A DNA stretch of 64,000 bases from Vescimonas sanitatis (lineage in GTDB: Bacteria > Bacillota > Clostridia > Oscillospirales > Oscillospiraceae), in NCBI RefSeq assembly GCF_049060325.1, contig NZ_JBMGPW010000004.1:62001-126000 (forward strand). Direction: 5' to 3'. This document shows, in pieces, positions 42,404 to 50,035 of this stretch. The number at the start of each line of letters is the position of its first letter. Position 1 is the stretch's first letter. The position numbers and the translations under genes were made by a program. The notes beneath the pieces are model-generated. The model saw only the letters and a list, made by a program, of their open reading frames with translations, was not told the origin of the DNA and did not search any database.

Positions 42404-43162
42404 GTGGCGAAAATCATTGCGATCGTAAATCAGAAGGGCGGCGTGGGCAAGACCACCACCTGTGTAAACCTGGCCGCTGCCGTAAAAGCCGCTGGCAAGC
42501 GGGTGCTGCTGTGCGATTTTGACCCTCAGGCCAACGCCACCAGCGGCATGGGCGTGGACAAGACCACCAGCAACGGCGTATATGACGCGCTCATCAACGG
42601 CGCAGAGACGGCCCAGCTGATCGTGGCCACGCCCTATGGCGACGTGCTGCCAAGCAGCAAGGCGCTGGCCGGCGCCGGCGTGGAGATGATCAACATGGAC
42701 GACCGGCAGTTCCTGCTGAAGGCCGCGCTGCGGCAGGTGGCGGACAATTACGATTTCATTTTCATCGACTGTCCGCCCTCGCTGGAACTGCTGACGCTGA
42801 ACGCGCTGTGCGCCGCCAACAGTCTGCTGGTACCGGTGCAGGGCGAGTATTACGCGCTGGAGGGACTCAGCGACCTGATGAACACCGTGCGTATCGTGCG
42901 GCGCAGCATGAACCCGGGGCTGGACATCGAGGGCGTGCTGCTGACCATGTTCGATGGCCGCACTAACCTGTCCATTCAAGTGGCCCAGGAGCTGAAGCGG
43001 TTTTTTGCCGGGAAGGTGTACAGCACCGTGATCCCGCGGAACGTGCGGCTCAGCGAAGCGCCCAGCCACGGCAAGCCCATCACCGCCTATGACAAGACCT
43101 GCCGGGGCGCGGACGCATACACGGCGCTGGCGGCGGAATTTTTGCGGAAGAGCAACTGCTGA
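42404..43162 (+). CDS. soj: chromosome-partitioning ATPase ParA/Soj
   Basis: The product has 252 residues and a GTG start preceded by AGAGGAA. The deviant Walker A is KGGVGKTT at about residues 11-18, with DFDPQANATSGMG and IIDCPPSLE-type motifs (IFIDCPPSLELLTLNAL) following. It forms ATP-dependent DNA-bound dimers that move ParB-parS complexes and in Bacillus also acts on DnaA. Its own promoter lies immediately downstream of two parS sites. spo0J follows 13 bp later. Confidence 0.97.
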   Translation: MAKIIAIVNQKGGVGKTTTCVNLAAAVKAAGKRVLLCDFDPQANATSGMGVDKTTSNGVYDALINGAETAQLIVATPYGDVLPSSKALAGAGVEMINMDDRQFLLKAALRQVADNYDFIFIDCPPSLELLTLNALCAANSLLVPVQGEYYALEGLSDLMNTVRIVRRSMNPGLDIEGVLLTMFDGRTNLSIQVAQELKRFFAGKVYSTVIPRNVRLSEAPSHGKPITAYDKTCRGADAYTALAAEFLRKSNC

Positions 43163-43175
43163 AAGGAGACGCGGT

Positions 43176-44042
43176 ATGGCGAACACAAAAGGTCTGGGCA
43201 AGGGACTGAGCGCACTGCTGGGCGATGACGTCATCGCCGCCAAGGACGAGCGCGCCTCCTCCCTGCTGCTGCCCATCAGCCAGGTGGAGAGCTGCTCCAC
43301 CCAGCCCAGAAAGAGCTTTGAGCCGGAGGCCCTCAGTGACCTGGCGGACTCCATCCGGATACACGGCATCATCCAGCCGCTGACCGTGCGGAAGCTGCAA
43401 TCCGGCTACTATCAGATCATCGCCGGTGAACGGCGGTGGCGGGCGGCGCGGATGGCCGGGCTGACACAGGTGCCCGTGGTGGTCATCGAGGCCGACGACC
43501 GCAAGGCCATGGAGCTGGCCATGATCGAAAACCTCCAGCGAGAGGATCTGAACCCCATTGAGGAGGCCGAGGGCTACCGGGTGCTGACGGAGCAATACGG
43601 CATGACCCAGGACGAATGTGCCCAGCGGGTGGGCAAGTCCCGCCCCACCGTGGCCAACGCCCTGCGCCTGCTGGGGCTGACCGATCCGGTGCGGGCCATG
43701 GTGGAGGACGGACGGCTTTCCGCCGGACACGCCCGCGCCCTGTTGACGCTGGGCAGCAAACAGCAGCAGGCCGCCGCGGAGACCGTGGTCAAGGACGCCC
43801 TCTCCGTCCGCCAGACGGAACTGCTGGTGAAAAAACTCACCGCCGAGAAAAAAGAAAAGCCCCAAAAGGACGCGCTTTCCGTCAATTATGTTGAGGAGGC
43901 CGCCCGTGAGCTGGGCGAAAAGCTGGGCCGCCCCTGCCGCATCGTCAACGGCAAAAAGAAGGGGCGCATCGAGCTGGAATACTACGGCACCGAGGACCTG
44001 AACGCCCTGCTGGAGGCTCTGGAGAAGCTGGGAAAGCGATAA
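43176..44042 (+). CDS. parB: chromosome-partitioning protein ParB/Spo0J
   Basis: The product has 288 residues. The N-terminus KGLGKGLSALLGDD activates the ParA ATPase. The CTP-binding domain shows STQPRKSFEPEALSDLADSI, GIIQPLTVRK, GERRWRAARMAG and ENLQREDLNPIEEAEGY. A helix-turn-helix (MTQDECAQRVGKSRPTVANALRLLGL) reads parS, and the C-terminus dimerises. The start at 43176 follows AAAGGAG. It should bind the three parS sites in this window and load SMC near the origin. Confidence 0.97.
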   Translation: MANTKGLGKGLSALLGDDVIAAKDERASSLLLPISQVESCSTQPRKSFEPEALSDLADSIRIHGIIQPLTVRKLQSGYYQIIAGERRWRAARMAGLTQVPVVVIEADDRKAMELAMIENLQREDLNPIEEAEGYRVLTEQYGMTQDECAQRVGKSRPTVANALRLLGLTDPVRAMVEDGRLSAGHARALLTLGSKQQQAAAETVVKDALSVRQTELLVKKLTAEKKEKPQKDALSVNYVEEAARELGEKLGRPCRIVNGKKKGRIELEYYGTEDLNALLEALEKLGKR

Positions 44043-44043
44043 G

Positions 44044-44059
44044 CGTTTCACGTGAAACA
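44044..44059. promoter_or_regulatory. parS site 3 (15 of 16 matches)
   Basis: CGTTTCACGTGAAACA differs from the perfect site only at the first base. It lies in the 39-bp gap between parB and serS. Confidence 0.92.
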
Positions 44060-44081
44060 TCATCGAATAGAGGTATAGAAT

Positions 44082-45404
44082 ATGCTTGACATCAAGTTTA
44101 TCCGGGAGAACCCGGACCTGGTAAAGGAGAATATCCGCAAGAAGTTCCAGAACGCCAAGCTGCCCCTGGTGGACGAGGTCATCGCCCTGGACAGCGAGCG
44201 CCGCGAGGCCATCAACGAGGGCGAGGCCCTGAAGGCCGAGCGCAACAAGATCTCCAAGGCCAACGGTCCCCTGTTCGGCAGGCTGAAAAAGTGCGCCGAC
44301 GAGGCGGAGAAGGCCGCCCTTCAGGCGGAGATCGATGCCAACAACGCCGCCGTAAAGGCCAACGCCGAGCGCATGGCTCGGCTGGAGGAGAAGAAGGCCA
44401 ACGCCGAGGCGGCCATGAACAAGCTGCTGCTGGTCATCCCCCAGATGATCGACGAGTCCGTGCCCATCGGTCCGGACGACAGCTGCAACGTAGAGGTGGA
44501 GCGCTTCGGCGAGCCCAAGACCCCAGACTTCCCCATCTCCTACCACACGGAGATCATGGAGCGCTTCGACGGCGTGGATATGGACGCCGCCGCCCGTGTA
44601 TCCGGCAACGGCTTCTATTACCTGATGGGCGACATCGCACGGCTGCACTCCGCCGTCACCGCCTATGGCCGTGACTTTATGATCGACAAGGGCTTCACCT
44701 ACTGCATCCCGCCGTTTATGATCCACGGCAACGTGGTGGAGGGCGTGATGAGCCAGACGGACATGGACGCCATGATGTACAAGATCGAGGGCGAGGACCT
44801 GTACCTGATCGGCACCAGCGAGCACTCCATGATCGGCAAGTTCATCGACCAGATCCTGCCGGAGGACAAGCTGCCCCAGACGCTGACCTCCTACTCCCCC
44901 TGCTTCCGCAAAGAGAAGGGCGCCCACGGCATCGAGGAGCGTGGTGTGTACCGCATCCACCAGTTCGAAAAGCAGGAGATGATCGTGGTCTGCAAGCCCG
45001 AGGACTCCAAGGCCTGGTACGAGAAGATGTGGCGCTACTCCGTGGAGCTGTTCCGCAGCCTGGATATCCCTGTACGGCAGCTGGAGTGCTGCTCCGGCGA
45101 CCTGGCGGACCTGAAGTGCAAGTCCTGCGACATCGAGGCCTGGTCCCCCCGGCAGCAAAAGTACTTCGAGGTGTGCTCCTGCTCCAACCTGGGCGACGCC
45201 CAGGCCCGCCGCCTGAAGATCCGCGTCCGCGGCGAGGACGGCAAACTGTACCTGCCCCACACCCTGAACAACACCGTGGTGGCCCCGCCCCGTATGCTGA
45301 TCGCCCTGTTGGAGAACAACCTGCAGGCGGACGGCTCCGTGCTGGTGCCCAAGGCGCTGCAGCCCTACATGGGCGGCAAGGAGCGCCTGGTACCGCTGCA
45401 CTGA
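44082..45404 (+). CDS. serS: seryl-tRNA synthetase
   Basis: The product has 440 residues. An N-terminal antiparallel coiled-coil arm lies at about 25-110 (rich in Glu/Lys/Ala), followed by the class II catalytic core. Motif 2 is SPCFRKEKGAHGIEERGVYRIHQFEKQE and motif 3 ends near LNNTVVAPPRMLIALLENN. It charges tRNA-Ser. No T-box is present upstream; the short gap to parB holds parS site 3 and a weak GAGG site. Confidence 0.98.
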   Translation: MLDIKFIRENPDLVKENIRKKFQNAKLPLVDEVIALDSERREAINEGEALKAERNKISKANGPLFGRLKKCADEAEKAALQAEIDANNAAVKANAERMARLEEKKANAEAAMNKLLLVIPQMIDESVPIGPDDSCNVEVERFGEPKTPDFPISYHTEIMERFDGVDMDAAARVSGNGFYYLMGDIARLHSAVTAYGRDFMIDKGFTYCIPPFMIHGNVVEGVMSQTDMDAMMYKIEGEDLYLIGTSEHSMIGKFIDQILPEDKLPQTLTSYSPCFRKEKGAHGIEERGVYRIHQFEKQEMIVVCKPEDSKAWYEKMWRYSVELFRSLDIPVRQLECCSGDLADLKCKSCDIEAWSPRQQKYFEVCSCSNLGDAQARRLKIRVRGEDGKLYLPHTLNNTVVAPPRMLIALLENNLQADGSVLVPKALQPYMGGKERLVPLH

Positions 45405-45459
45405 TAGCGTATCGTAATAGTTATCCGTAATTATACTTTTAGTATAGGAGCTTTTACAC

Positions 45460-45897
45460 ATGAAGAAGTTTTTTGCGGAATTCAAGACCTTCGCCATGCG
45501 CGGCAACGTCATGGACATGGCCGTCGGCGTGATCATCGGTACCGCGTTCGGTAAGATCACCACCTCTCTGGTGAACGATGTGTTCATGCCGCTGATCGGC
45601 CTGCTCATCGGCGGCGTGGATCTGGGACAGCTGAATATCGTTCTGAAGCCGGAGGTGCTGGACGAGGCAGGCCAGGTGGTCACCGAGGCCGTTACCCTGG
45701 GCATCGGCACGTTTCTGAGCACGGTCATTGACTTTGTTCTGGTGGCCTTCGTCATCTTCCTGATGGTCAAGACCATCAACCAGCTGCACAAGCTGGGCAA
45801 AAAGGACGAGGAGCCGCAGGAGGAGGAAGAACCGGCTCCCACCAGCGAGGAGCTGCTGACCGAGATCCGCGACCTGCTGAAAGAGCAGCAGAAATGA
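45460..45897 (+). CDS. mscL: large-conductance mechanosensitive channel MscL
   Basis: The product has 145 residues. The N-terminal helix and first membrane span read FKTFAMRGNVMDMAVGVIIGTAFGKI, the periplasmic loop follows, and the second span is GTFLSTVIDFVLVAFVIFLMVKTIN. The cytoplasmic helix is acidic at its start (EEPQEEEEPAPTSEE) and ends LLTEIRDLLKEQ. It releases osmolytes during osmotic downshock as a homopentamer. Its stop overlaps the rsmG start (ATGA, 4 bp). Confidence 0.97.
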   Translation: MKKFFAEFKTFAMRGNVMDMAVGVIIGTAFGKITTSLVNDVFMPLIGLLIGGVDLGQLNIVLKPEVLDEAGQVVTEAVTLGIGTFLSTVIDFVLVAFVIFLMVKTINQLHKLGKKDEEPQEEEEPAPTSEELLTEIRDLLKEQQK

Positions 45898-46592
45898 GGG
45901 ACCTCCTGACCGCCGGCCTGACGGCCCTGGACCTGGACCCCGCCGCTGCGGACAAGCTGGCGCGCTACGCCGAACTGCTGCTGGAAAAGAACAAGGTGAT
46001 GAACCTCACGGCCATCACCGCGCCCCGGGACGTTGCCACCCTGCACCTGCTGGACTGCGCGGCGCTGGCGGCGCAGCTGGACCTGTCCGGCAAGCGCGTC
46101 ATCGACGTAGGCACCGGCGCAGGCTTTCCCGGCATGGTGCTGGCGATCTTGACGCCGGACGCCCGCTTCACGCTGCTGGACAGTCTGGGCAAGCGGGTGG
46201 ACTTCCTGAAGGAGGTCCAGACAGACCTGGGCCTGAAAAATGTGACCTGCGTTCACGCCCGGGCGGAGGAATTCGCCGCGCAGCACCGGGAGCAGTTCGA
46301 TCTGGCGGCCTCCCGTGCCGTGGCCCAGCTGAACGTACTGTGCGAGCTGACGCTGCCGCTGGTAAAGGTAGGCGGACAGTTCGCCGCCATGAAGTCCGTC
46401 TCCACCGACGAGGAGATACGGCAGGCCCACAGCGCCATCGCCCAGCTGGGCGGACAGCTCTCCGGCGTCACGGACTACACCGTGCCGGAGACGGACGTGG
46501 TGCACCGCATCGTATCCATCGAAAAAACACAGCACACACCGAAGCAATTTCCCCGGGCCTTTGCCCGGATCAAAAAAGCGCCGCTGGTATAG
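45894..46592 (+). CDS. rsmG: 16S rRNA (guanine527-N7)-methyltransferase RsmG
   Basis: The product has 232 residues. The SAM motif is RVIDVGTGAGFPGMVLAIL, followed by FTLLDSLGKRVDFLKEV and the conserved ASRAVAQLNVLCEL. It methylates G527 in the 530 loop of 16S rRNA; loss gives low-level streptomycin resistance in other species. It overlaps mscL by 4 bp. rsmG near soj-spo0J is a common origin-proximal arrangement, but mnmG is not here. Confidence 0.97.
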   Translation: MRDLLTAGLTALDLDPAAADKLARYAELLLEKNKVMNLTAITAPRDVATLHLLDCAALAAQLDLSGKRVIDVGTGAGFPGMVLAILTPDARFTLLDSLGKRVDFLKEVQTDLGLKNVTCVHARAEEFAAQHREQFDLAASRAVAQLNVLCELTLPLVKVGGQFAAMKSVSTDEEIRQAHSAIAQLGGQLSGVTDYTVPETDVVHRIVSIEKTQHTPKQFPRAFARIKKAPLV

Positions 46593-46616
46593 GCGGCCCG
46601 TGAAAGGAGGGAGTCC

Positions 46617-47354
46617 ATGGGCAAGATCATCGCCGTGGCGTCCGGCAAGGGCGGCACCGGCAAGACCACCTTCACCGCCAACGTGGCGCTGGCGCTGGCC
46701 CACATGGGGCAGCGGGTGCTGTGCCTGGACTGTGACATCACCCTGCGGAACCTGGATCTGGCGCTGGGGCTCAGCGACCGGGCGCTGATGGACTTCTCCG
46801 ACGTGCTGGAGGGCCGCTGCACCCTGCATGAGGCGGCGGTGCCCCATGAGCGATACCCCTCCCTCTCCCTGCTGACCGCACCCATGGCCGACCGCCCGCT
46901 GTCCCTGTCGGTGCCGAAGCTGCAGGCGCTGGCGCGTGAGATACGGGAAAGCTACGACTGGTGCCTGATCGACGCGCCCGCCGGACTGGGTCAGGGCTTC
47001 CAGATGGCAGCGTGCATGGCCGACCAGGTGATCGTCATCACCACCACGGACGTGTCCGCCATGCGGGACGCCCAGCGCACCGCCGCAGAGCTGTCCGCCT
47101 TTCCCAGCGGGACGGTGCATCTGGTGGTAGGGCGCGTGTCCAAAAAGGTGCTGCGTCAGCTGCACACCACCATCGACGACGCCATCGACGCGGCGGGCCT
47201 GCCGCTGCTGGGCGTGATACCGGAGGACCCGGACGTCCCCTACTGCCTGAACCGCGGACTGGTGCTGCGGGAGCAGAACTACTACGCCGCCCGGGCCTAT
47301 GAAAACATTGCGAAACGCATCATGGGGCAGAAAACCCCGCTGATGAAGATATAA
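46617..47354 (+). CDS. MinD-like septum-site ATPase
   Basis: The product has 245 residues, slightly shorter than most MinD (about 260-270). The deviant Walker A is SGKGGTGKTT (residues 9-18), with CLDCDITLRNLDLALGL, APAGLGQGF and TTTDVSAMRDAQR following. The C-terminus ENIAKRIMGQKTPLMKI is only weakly amphipathic, so membrane targeting is uncertain. In many Clostridia minD lies with maf-mreBCD, minC, minE and mgsA; here mgsA is directly downstream and minC/minE are absent. AAAGGAGGG precedes the start. Confidence 0.85.
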   Translation: MGKIIAVASGKGGTGKTTFTANVALALAHMGQRVLCLDCDITLRNLDLALGLSDRALMDFSDVLEGRCTLHEAAVPHERYPSLSLLTAPMADRPLSLSVPKLQALAREIRESYDWCLIDAPAGLGQGFQMAACMADQVIVITTTDVSAMRDAQRTAAELSAFPSGTVHLVVGRVSKKVLRQLHTTIDDAIDAAGLPLLGVIPEDPDVPYCLNRGLVLREQNYYAARAYENIAKRIMGQKTPLMKI

Positions 47355-47369
47355 GGAAAGGAGCCCTCC

Positions 47370-47786
47370 ATGAATATTGCATTGATGGCACACGACAACC
47401 GGAAAGAGCTGATGGTCCAGTTCTGCACCGCCTACTGCGGCATCCTGGCCAAGCACACCCTCTGCGCCACCGCCCGCACCGGCCAGCAGATCGCCGATGC
47501 TACCGGGCTGACCATACACCGCTTCCTGTCCTTCGCCCACGGCGGCGGACAGCAGATCGCCGCCCGCATCGCCTATAACGAGATCGATATGGTGCTGTGC
47601 TTCGGTGACCCCAACCAGAAAACGCCGGACGCAGACATCACGTATATTTCCCGCCTGTGCGACCAGAACAACGTGCCCTTTGCCAGCAACCTGGCCACCG
47701 CCGAGATGCTGGTGCTGGGTCTGGACCGGGGCGACCTGGACTGGCGTGACATCGTCAACCCCAAGAACAAGCCCTTTACGGCTTGA
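47370..47786 (+). CDS. mgsA: methylglyoxal synthase
   Basis: The product has 138 residues. The sequence shows IALMAHDNRKELM at the phosphate site, the catalytic FGDPNQKTPDADI (usual DPL in other species replaced by DPN), and FASNLATAEMLV. It converts dihydroxyacetone phosphate to methylglyoxal and phosphate. AAAGGAG precedes the start, 15 bp after minD. A strong promoter for the next unit overlaps its stop codon. Confidence 0.95.
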   Translation: MNIALMAHDNRKELMVQFCTAYCGILAKHTLCATARTGQQIADATGLTIHRFLSFAHGGGQQIAARIAYNEIDMVLCFGDPNQKTPDADITYISRLCDQNNVPFASNLATAEMLVLGLDRGDLDWRDIVNPKNKPFTA

Positions 47787-47811
47787 CAACCATCGGCAAA
47801 TCGCATACAAT
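47783..47811 (+). promoter_or_regulatory. consensus sigma-A promoter of the hisS-aspS T-box unit
   Basis: TTGACA and TACAAT are separated by 17 bp. The -35 overlaps the mgsA stop codon. Confidence 0.9.
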
Positions 47812-47817
47812 AAGGGA

Positions 47818-48051
47818 TAACCGTGCAGACCTCGCAGGAGTAGCCTGTACACCGCCGCTGCAAGAGAGGTGCGCCATCGGCTGAAAGCGCACCGCGGCAA
47901 GGCACAGGTGAAGACAGCGAGTTAGCGGGGATGGAAACATCCACGGCGCGCTCCCCGTAACAGGAGCAAAAAGGGCCGCAAGGCCGAATTTGGGTGGCAC
48001 CACGAAGTGTTTTACGCTCTCGTCCCAATGCAGGGACGGGAGCGTTTTTTC
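47818..48051 (+). ncRNA. T-box riboswitch leader with aspartate (GAC) specifier
   Basis: Stem I base CTCGC (47831-47835) pairs with GCGAG (47917-47921), and the next stem pairs CCTGT (47844-47848) with ACAGG (47904-47908). The internal loop between them has AGTA on the 5' side and GAA-GAC-A on the 3' side, so the specifier is GAC (47913-47915), an Asp codon. The T-box GGGTGGCACCACG lies at 47992-48004. The terminator pairs ACGCTC-T-CGTCCC with GGGACG-G-GAGCGT (48014-48045), followed by six T. Uncharged tRNA-Asp should favour the antiterminator. The gap 47787-48087 holds only the promoter and this leader. Confidence 0.93.
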
Positions 48052-48087
48052 GTCCGCGCCGCCGACACAAACACAAAGGAGAACGCT

Positions 48088-48558
48088 ATGCAGGCTGTTT
48101 TGGACTTCATCAACAACCACGTGCGGGACATCTTCATCCCGCTGACGGCGCTGGCGCTGCTGCGGGTCGGTATGTGCCTGGCGCAGCTGAAGCGAATGAC
48201 GCACCTCCGGGAGAAAAAAGGTGCCTACCACGCCGTCCGGGGCCACTGCGAGGAGCTGGGCGTCTGGTTCGGTGCGCTGGCGGGCCTGCTGCTGCCTGTC
48301 ATTGTACCGGGTCTGTGGTATGCGGGCCTGGCGCTGGCCATAGTCGGCGGTGTCATCGGCCAGCGCATCGGCGTGAAGAAGGGCCGGGCCCTGGATAATA
48401 TCTACCGCGAGGTCGCCTGGGAGCTGAAGCACGAGGCGGAGGCCGAGGCCGCCCGCGAGGCCGCCGCCCACACGCTAACGCCCGGTGCGGAGGAGCTGCC
48501 GGAGACAAACGAGCAAAACGAAACCACCGAAGATAAAGGAGCGACGGAAAATGGCTGA
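48088..48558 (+). CDS. small membrane protein of unknown function in the hisS-aspS operon
   Basis: The product has 156 residues. It has a hydrophobic segment near residues 15-35 and two more at about 65-100 (WFGALAGLLLPVIVPGLWYAGLALAIVGGVIG), then a long charged, Glu/Ala-rich tail from about 115 on. No family was recognised. AAAGGAG precedes its ATG. It is the first gene under the T-box and overlaps hisS by 8 bp, so it must be co-expressed with hisS and aspS. It could be a membrane anchor or unrelated passenger. Confidence 0.8.
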   Translation: MQAVLDFINNHVRDIFIPLTALALLRVGMCLAQLKRMTHLREKKGAYHAVRGHCEELGVWFGALAGLLLPVIVPGLWYAGLALAIVGGVIGQRIGVKKGRALDNIYREVAWELKHEAEAEAAREAAAHTLTPGAEELPETNEQNETTEDKGATENG

Positions 48559-49909
48559 GATGACCCCCCGGACCCTGTCCGGCTTTATGGAGCTGCTGCC
48601 CAAGCCGCAGCAGCAGATGGAGCGCATGATGGACATCCTGCGCCGCACCTATTCTCTGTACGGCTTCACCCCGCTGGACACCCCGGTGATCGAGGCGGCG
48701 GAGGTGCTGCTGGCCAAGGGCGGCGGCGAAACGGAGAAGCAGATCTACCGCTTCAACAAGGGCGACGCCGACCTGGCCCTGCGGTTTGACCTGACGGTGC
48801 CGCTGGCCAAGTATGTGGCCCTGCACTACAACGACCTGTCCTTCCCCTTCCGCCGCTACCAGATCGGCAAGGTCTACCGGGGCGAGCGCGCCCAGCGCGG
48901 CCGCTTCCGTGAGTTCTATCAGGCGGATATCGACGTGATCGGCGACGGCAAGCTGGACATCACCAACGAGGCCGAGATGCCCGCCATCATCTACCGTGCG
49001 TTCAGTGAGCTGGGGCTCAGGCGCTTCTGCATCCGGGTGAACAACCGCAAGATCCTCAACGGCTTTTATGCCATGCTGGGCCTGACCGACAAGGCCGGCG
49101 ACATCATGCGTACCGTGGACAAGCTGGACAAGATCGGCGCAGAGAAAGTCCGCGCCCTGCTGACCGACGAGGTGGGCGTGTCCGCCGAAAGCGCCGATGA
49201 GATCCTGAAATTCATCGCCATCACCGGCAGCAACGATCAGGTTCTCTCCGCCCTGGAGGGCTACGCCGGCCGGAACGAAACGTTTGACGAGGGCCTGGAC
49301 CAGCTGAAGACCGTGGTGAAATACCTGTCCGCCTTCGGCGTGCCGGAGGAGAACTTTGCCGTGGACCTGACCATTGCCCGGGGCTTGGATTACTACACCG
49401 GCACCGTGTACGAGACGGCGCTGCTGGACCACCCGGAGATCGGCTCCGTCTGCTCCGGCGGCCGGTATGACAACCTGGCAGCGTACTACACCGACAAGCA
49501 GCTGCCCGGCGTGGGCATCTCCATCGGCCTGACCCGGCTGTTCTACGTGCTGGGCGAGCAGGGAATGCTCAACGGCGATCTGCCCACCGCTCCGGCGGAT
49601 GTGCTGATCCTGCCCATGACCGAGGACCTGTCCGCCGCCGTCACACTGGCCACAAAGCTGCGGGACGCCGGCGTGCGGACCCAACTGTACACCGAGCAAA
49701 AAAAGTTCAAGGCCAAGATGAACTACGCCGACAAGACCGGCGTGCCCTATGTGGTGTTCCTGGGCGAGGACGAGGTGAAAAATAACGTCATCGCCTGCAA
49801 GGATATGACCAGCGGCGAGCAGACCACCCTGGACTTTGCCGCCACCCTGGCGCGGGTGCGCGACGGTCTGGCCGAGAGGAACAAGGGCAGGGTCATCGTG
49901 GAGAAGTAA
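48551..49909 (+). CDS. hisS: histidyl-tRNA synthetase
   Basis: The product has 452 residues. Class II motif 2 is YRGERAQRGRFREFYQADIDVIG; the His-specific segments are LTVPLAKYVA and TIARGLDYYTGTVYE. Motif 3 is GISIGLTRL. The anticodon domain covers the last 95 residues. It charges tRNA-His. The ATG at 48551 overlaps the upstream gene by 8 bp. Together with aspS it is under a T-box whose specifier is for Asp, not His. Confidence 0.98.
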   Translation: MAEMTPRTLSGFMELLPKPQQQMERMMDILRRTYSLYGFTPLDTPVIEAAEVLLAKGGGETEKQIYRFNKGDADLALRFDLTVPLAKYVALHYNDLSFPFRRYQIGKVYRGERAQRGRFREFYQADIDVIGDGKLDITNEAEMPAIIYRAFSELGLRRFCIRVNNRKILNGFYAMLGLTDKAGDIMRTVDKLDKIGAEKVRALLTDEVGVSAESADEILKFIAITGSNDQVLSALEGYAGRNETFDEGLDQLKTVVKYLSAFGVPEENFAVDLTIARGLDYYTGTVYETALLDHPEIGSVCSGGRYDNLAAYYTDKQLPGVGISIGLTRLFYVLGEQGMLNGDLPTAPADVLILPMTEDLSAAVTLATKLRDAGVRTQLYTEQKKFKAKMNYADKTGVPYVVFLGEDEVKNNVIACKDMTSGEQTTLDFAATLARVRDGLAERNKGRVIVEK

Positions 49910-50035
49910 GCGCCTTACCCTACGGCGCAAAGCATTTCCGGCAGACGGGTGTAGGGGGCGGCGTTTTTGATAAACAATCCGTAATAATTCAATAAGGTTA
50001 TACAAAACACAATCATAAATGGGAGGAAAACGACA

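Noticed and set aside
43080..47900. Open frame of 1606 codons on the minus strand
   Set aside because: It runs antisense through parB, serS, mscL, rsmG, minD-like and mgsA, which are all clear genes with ribosome-binding sites.
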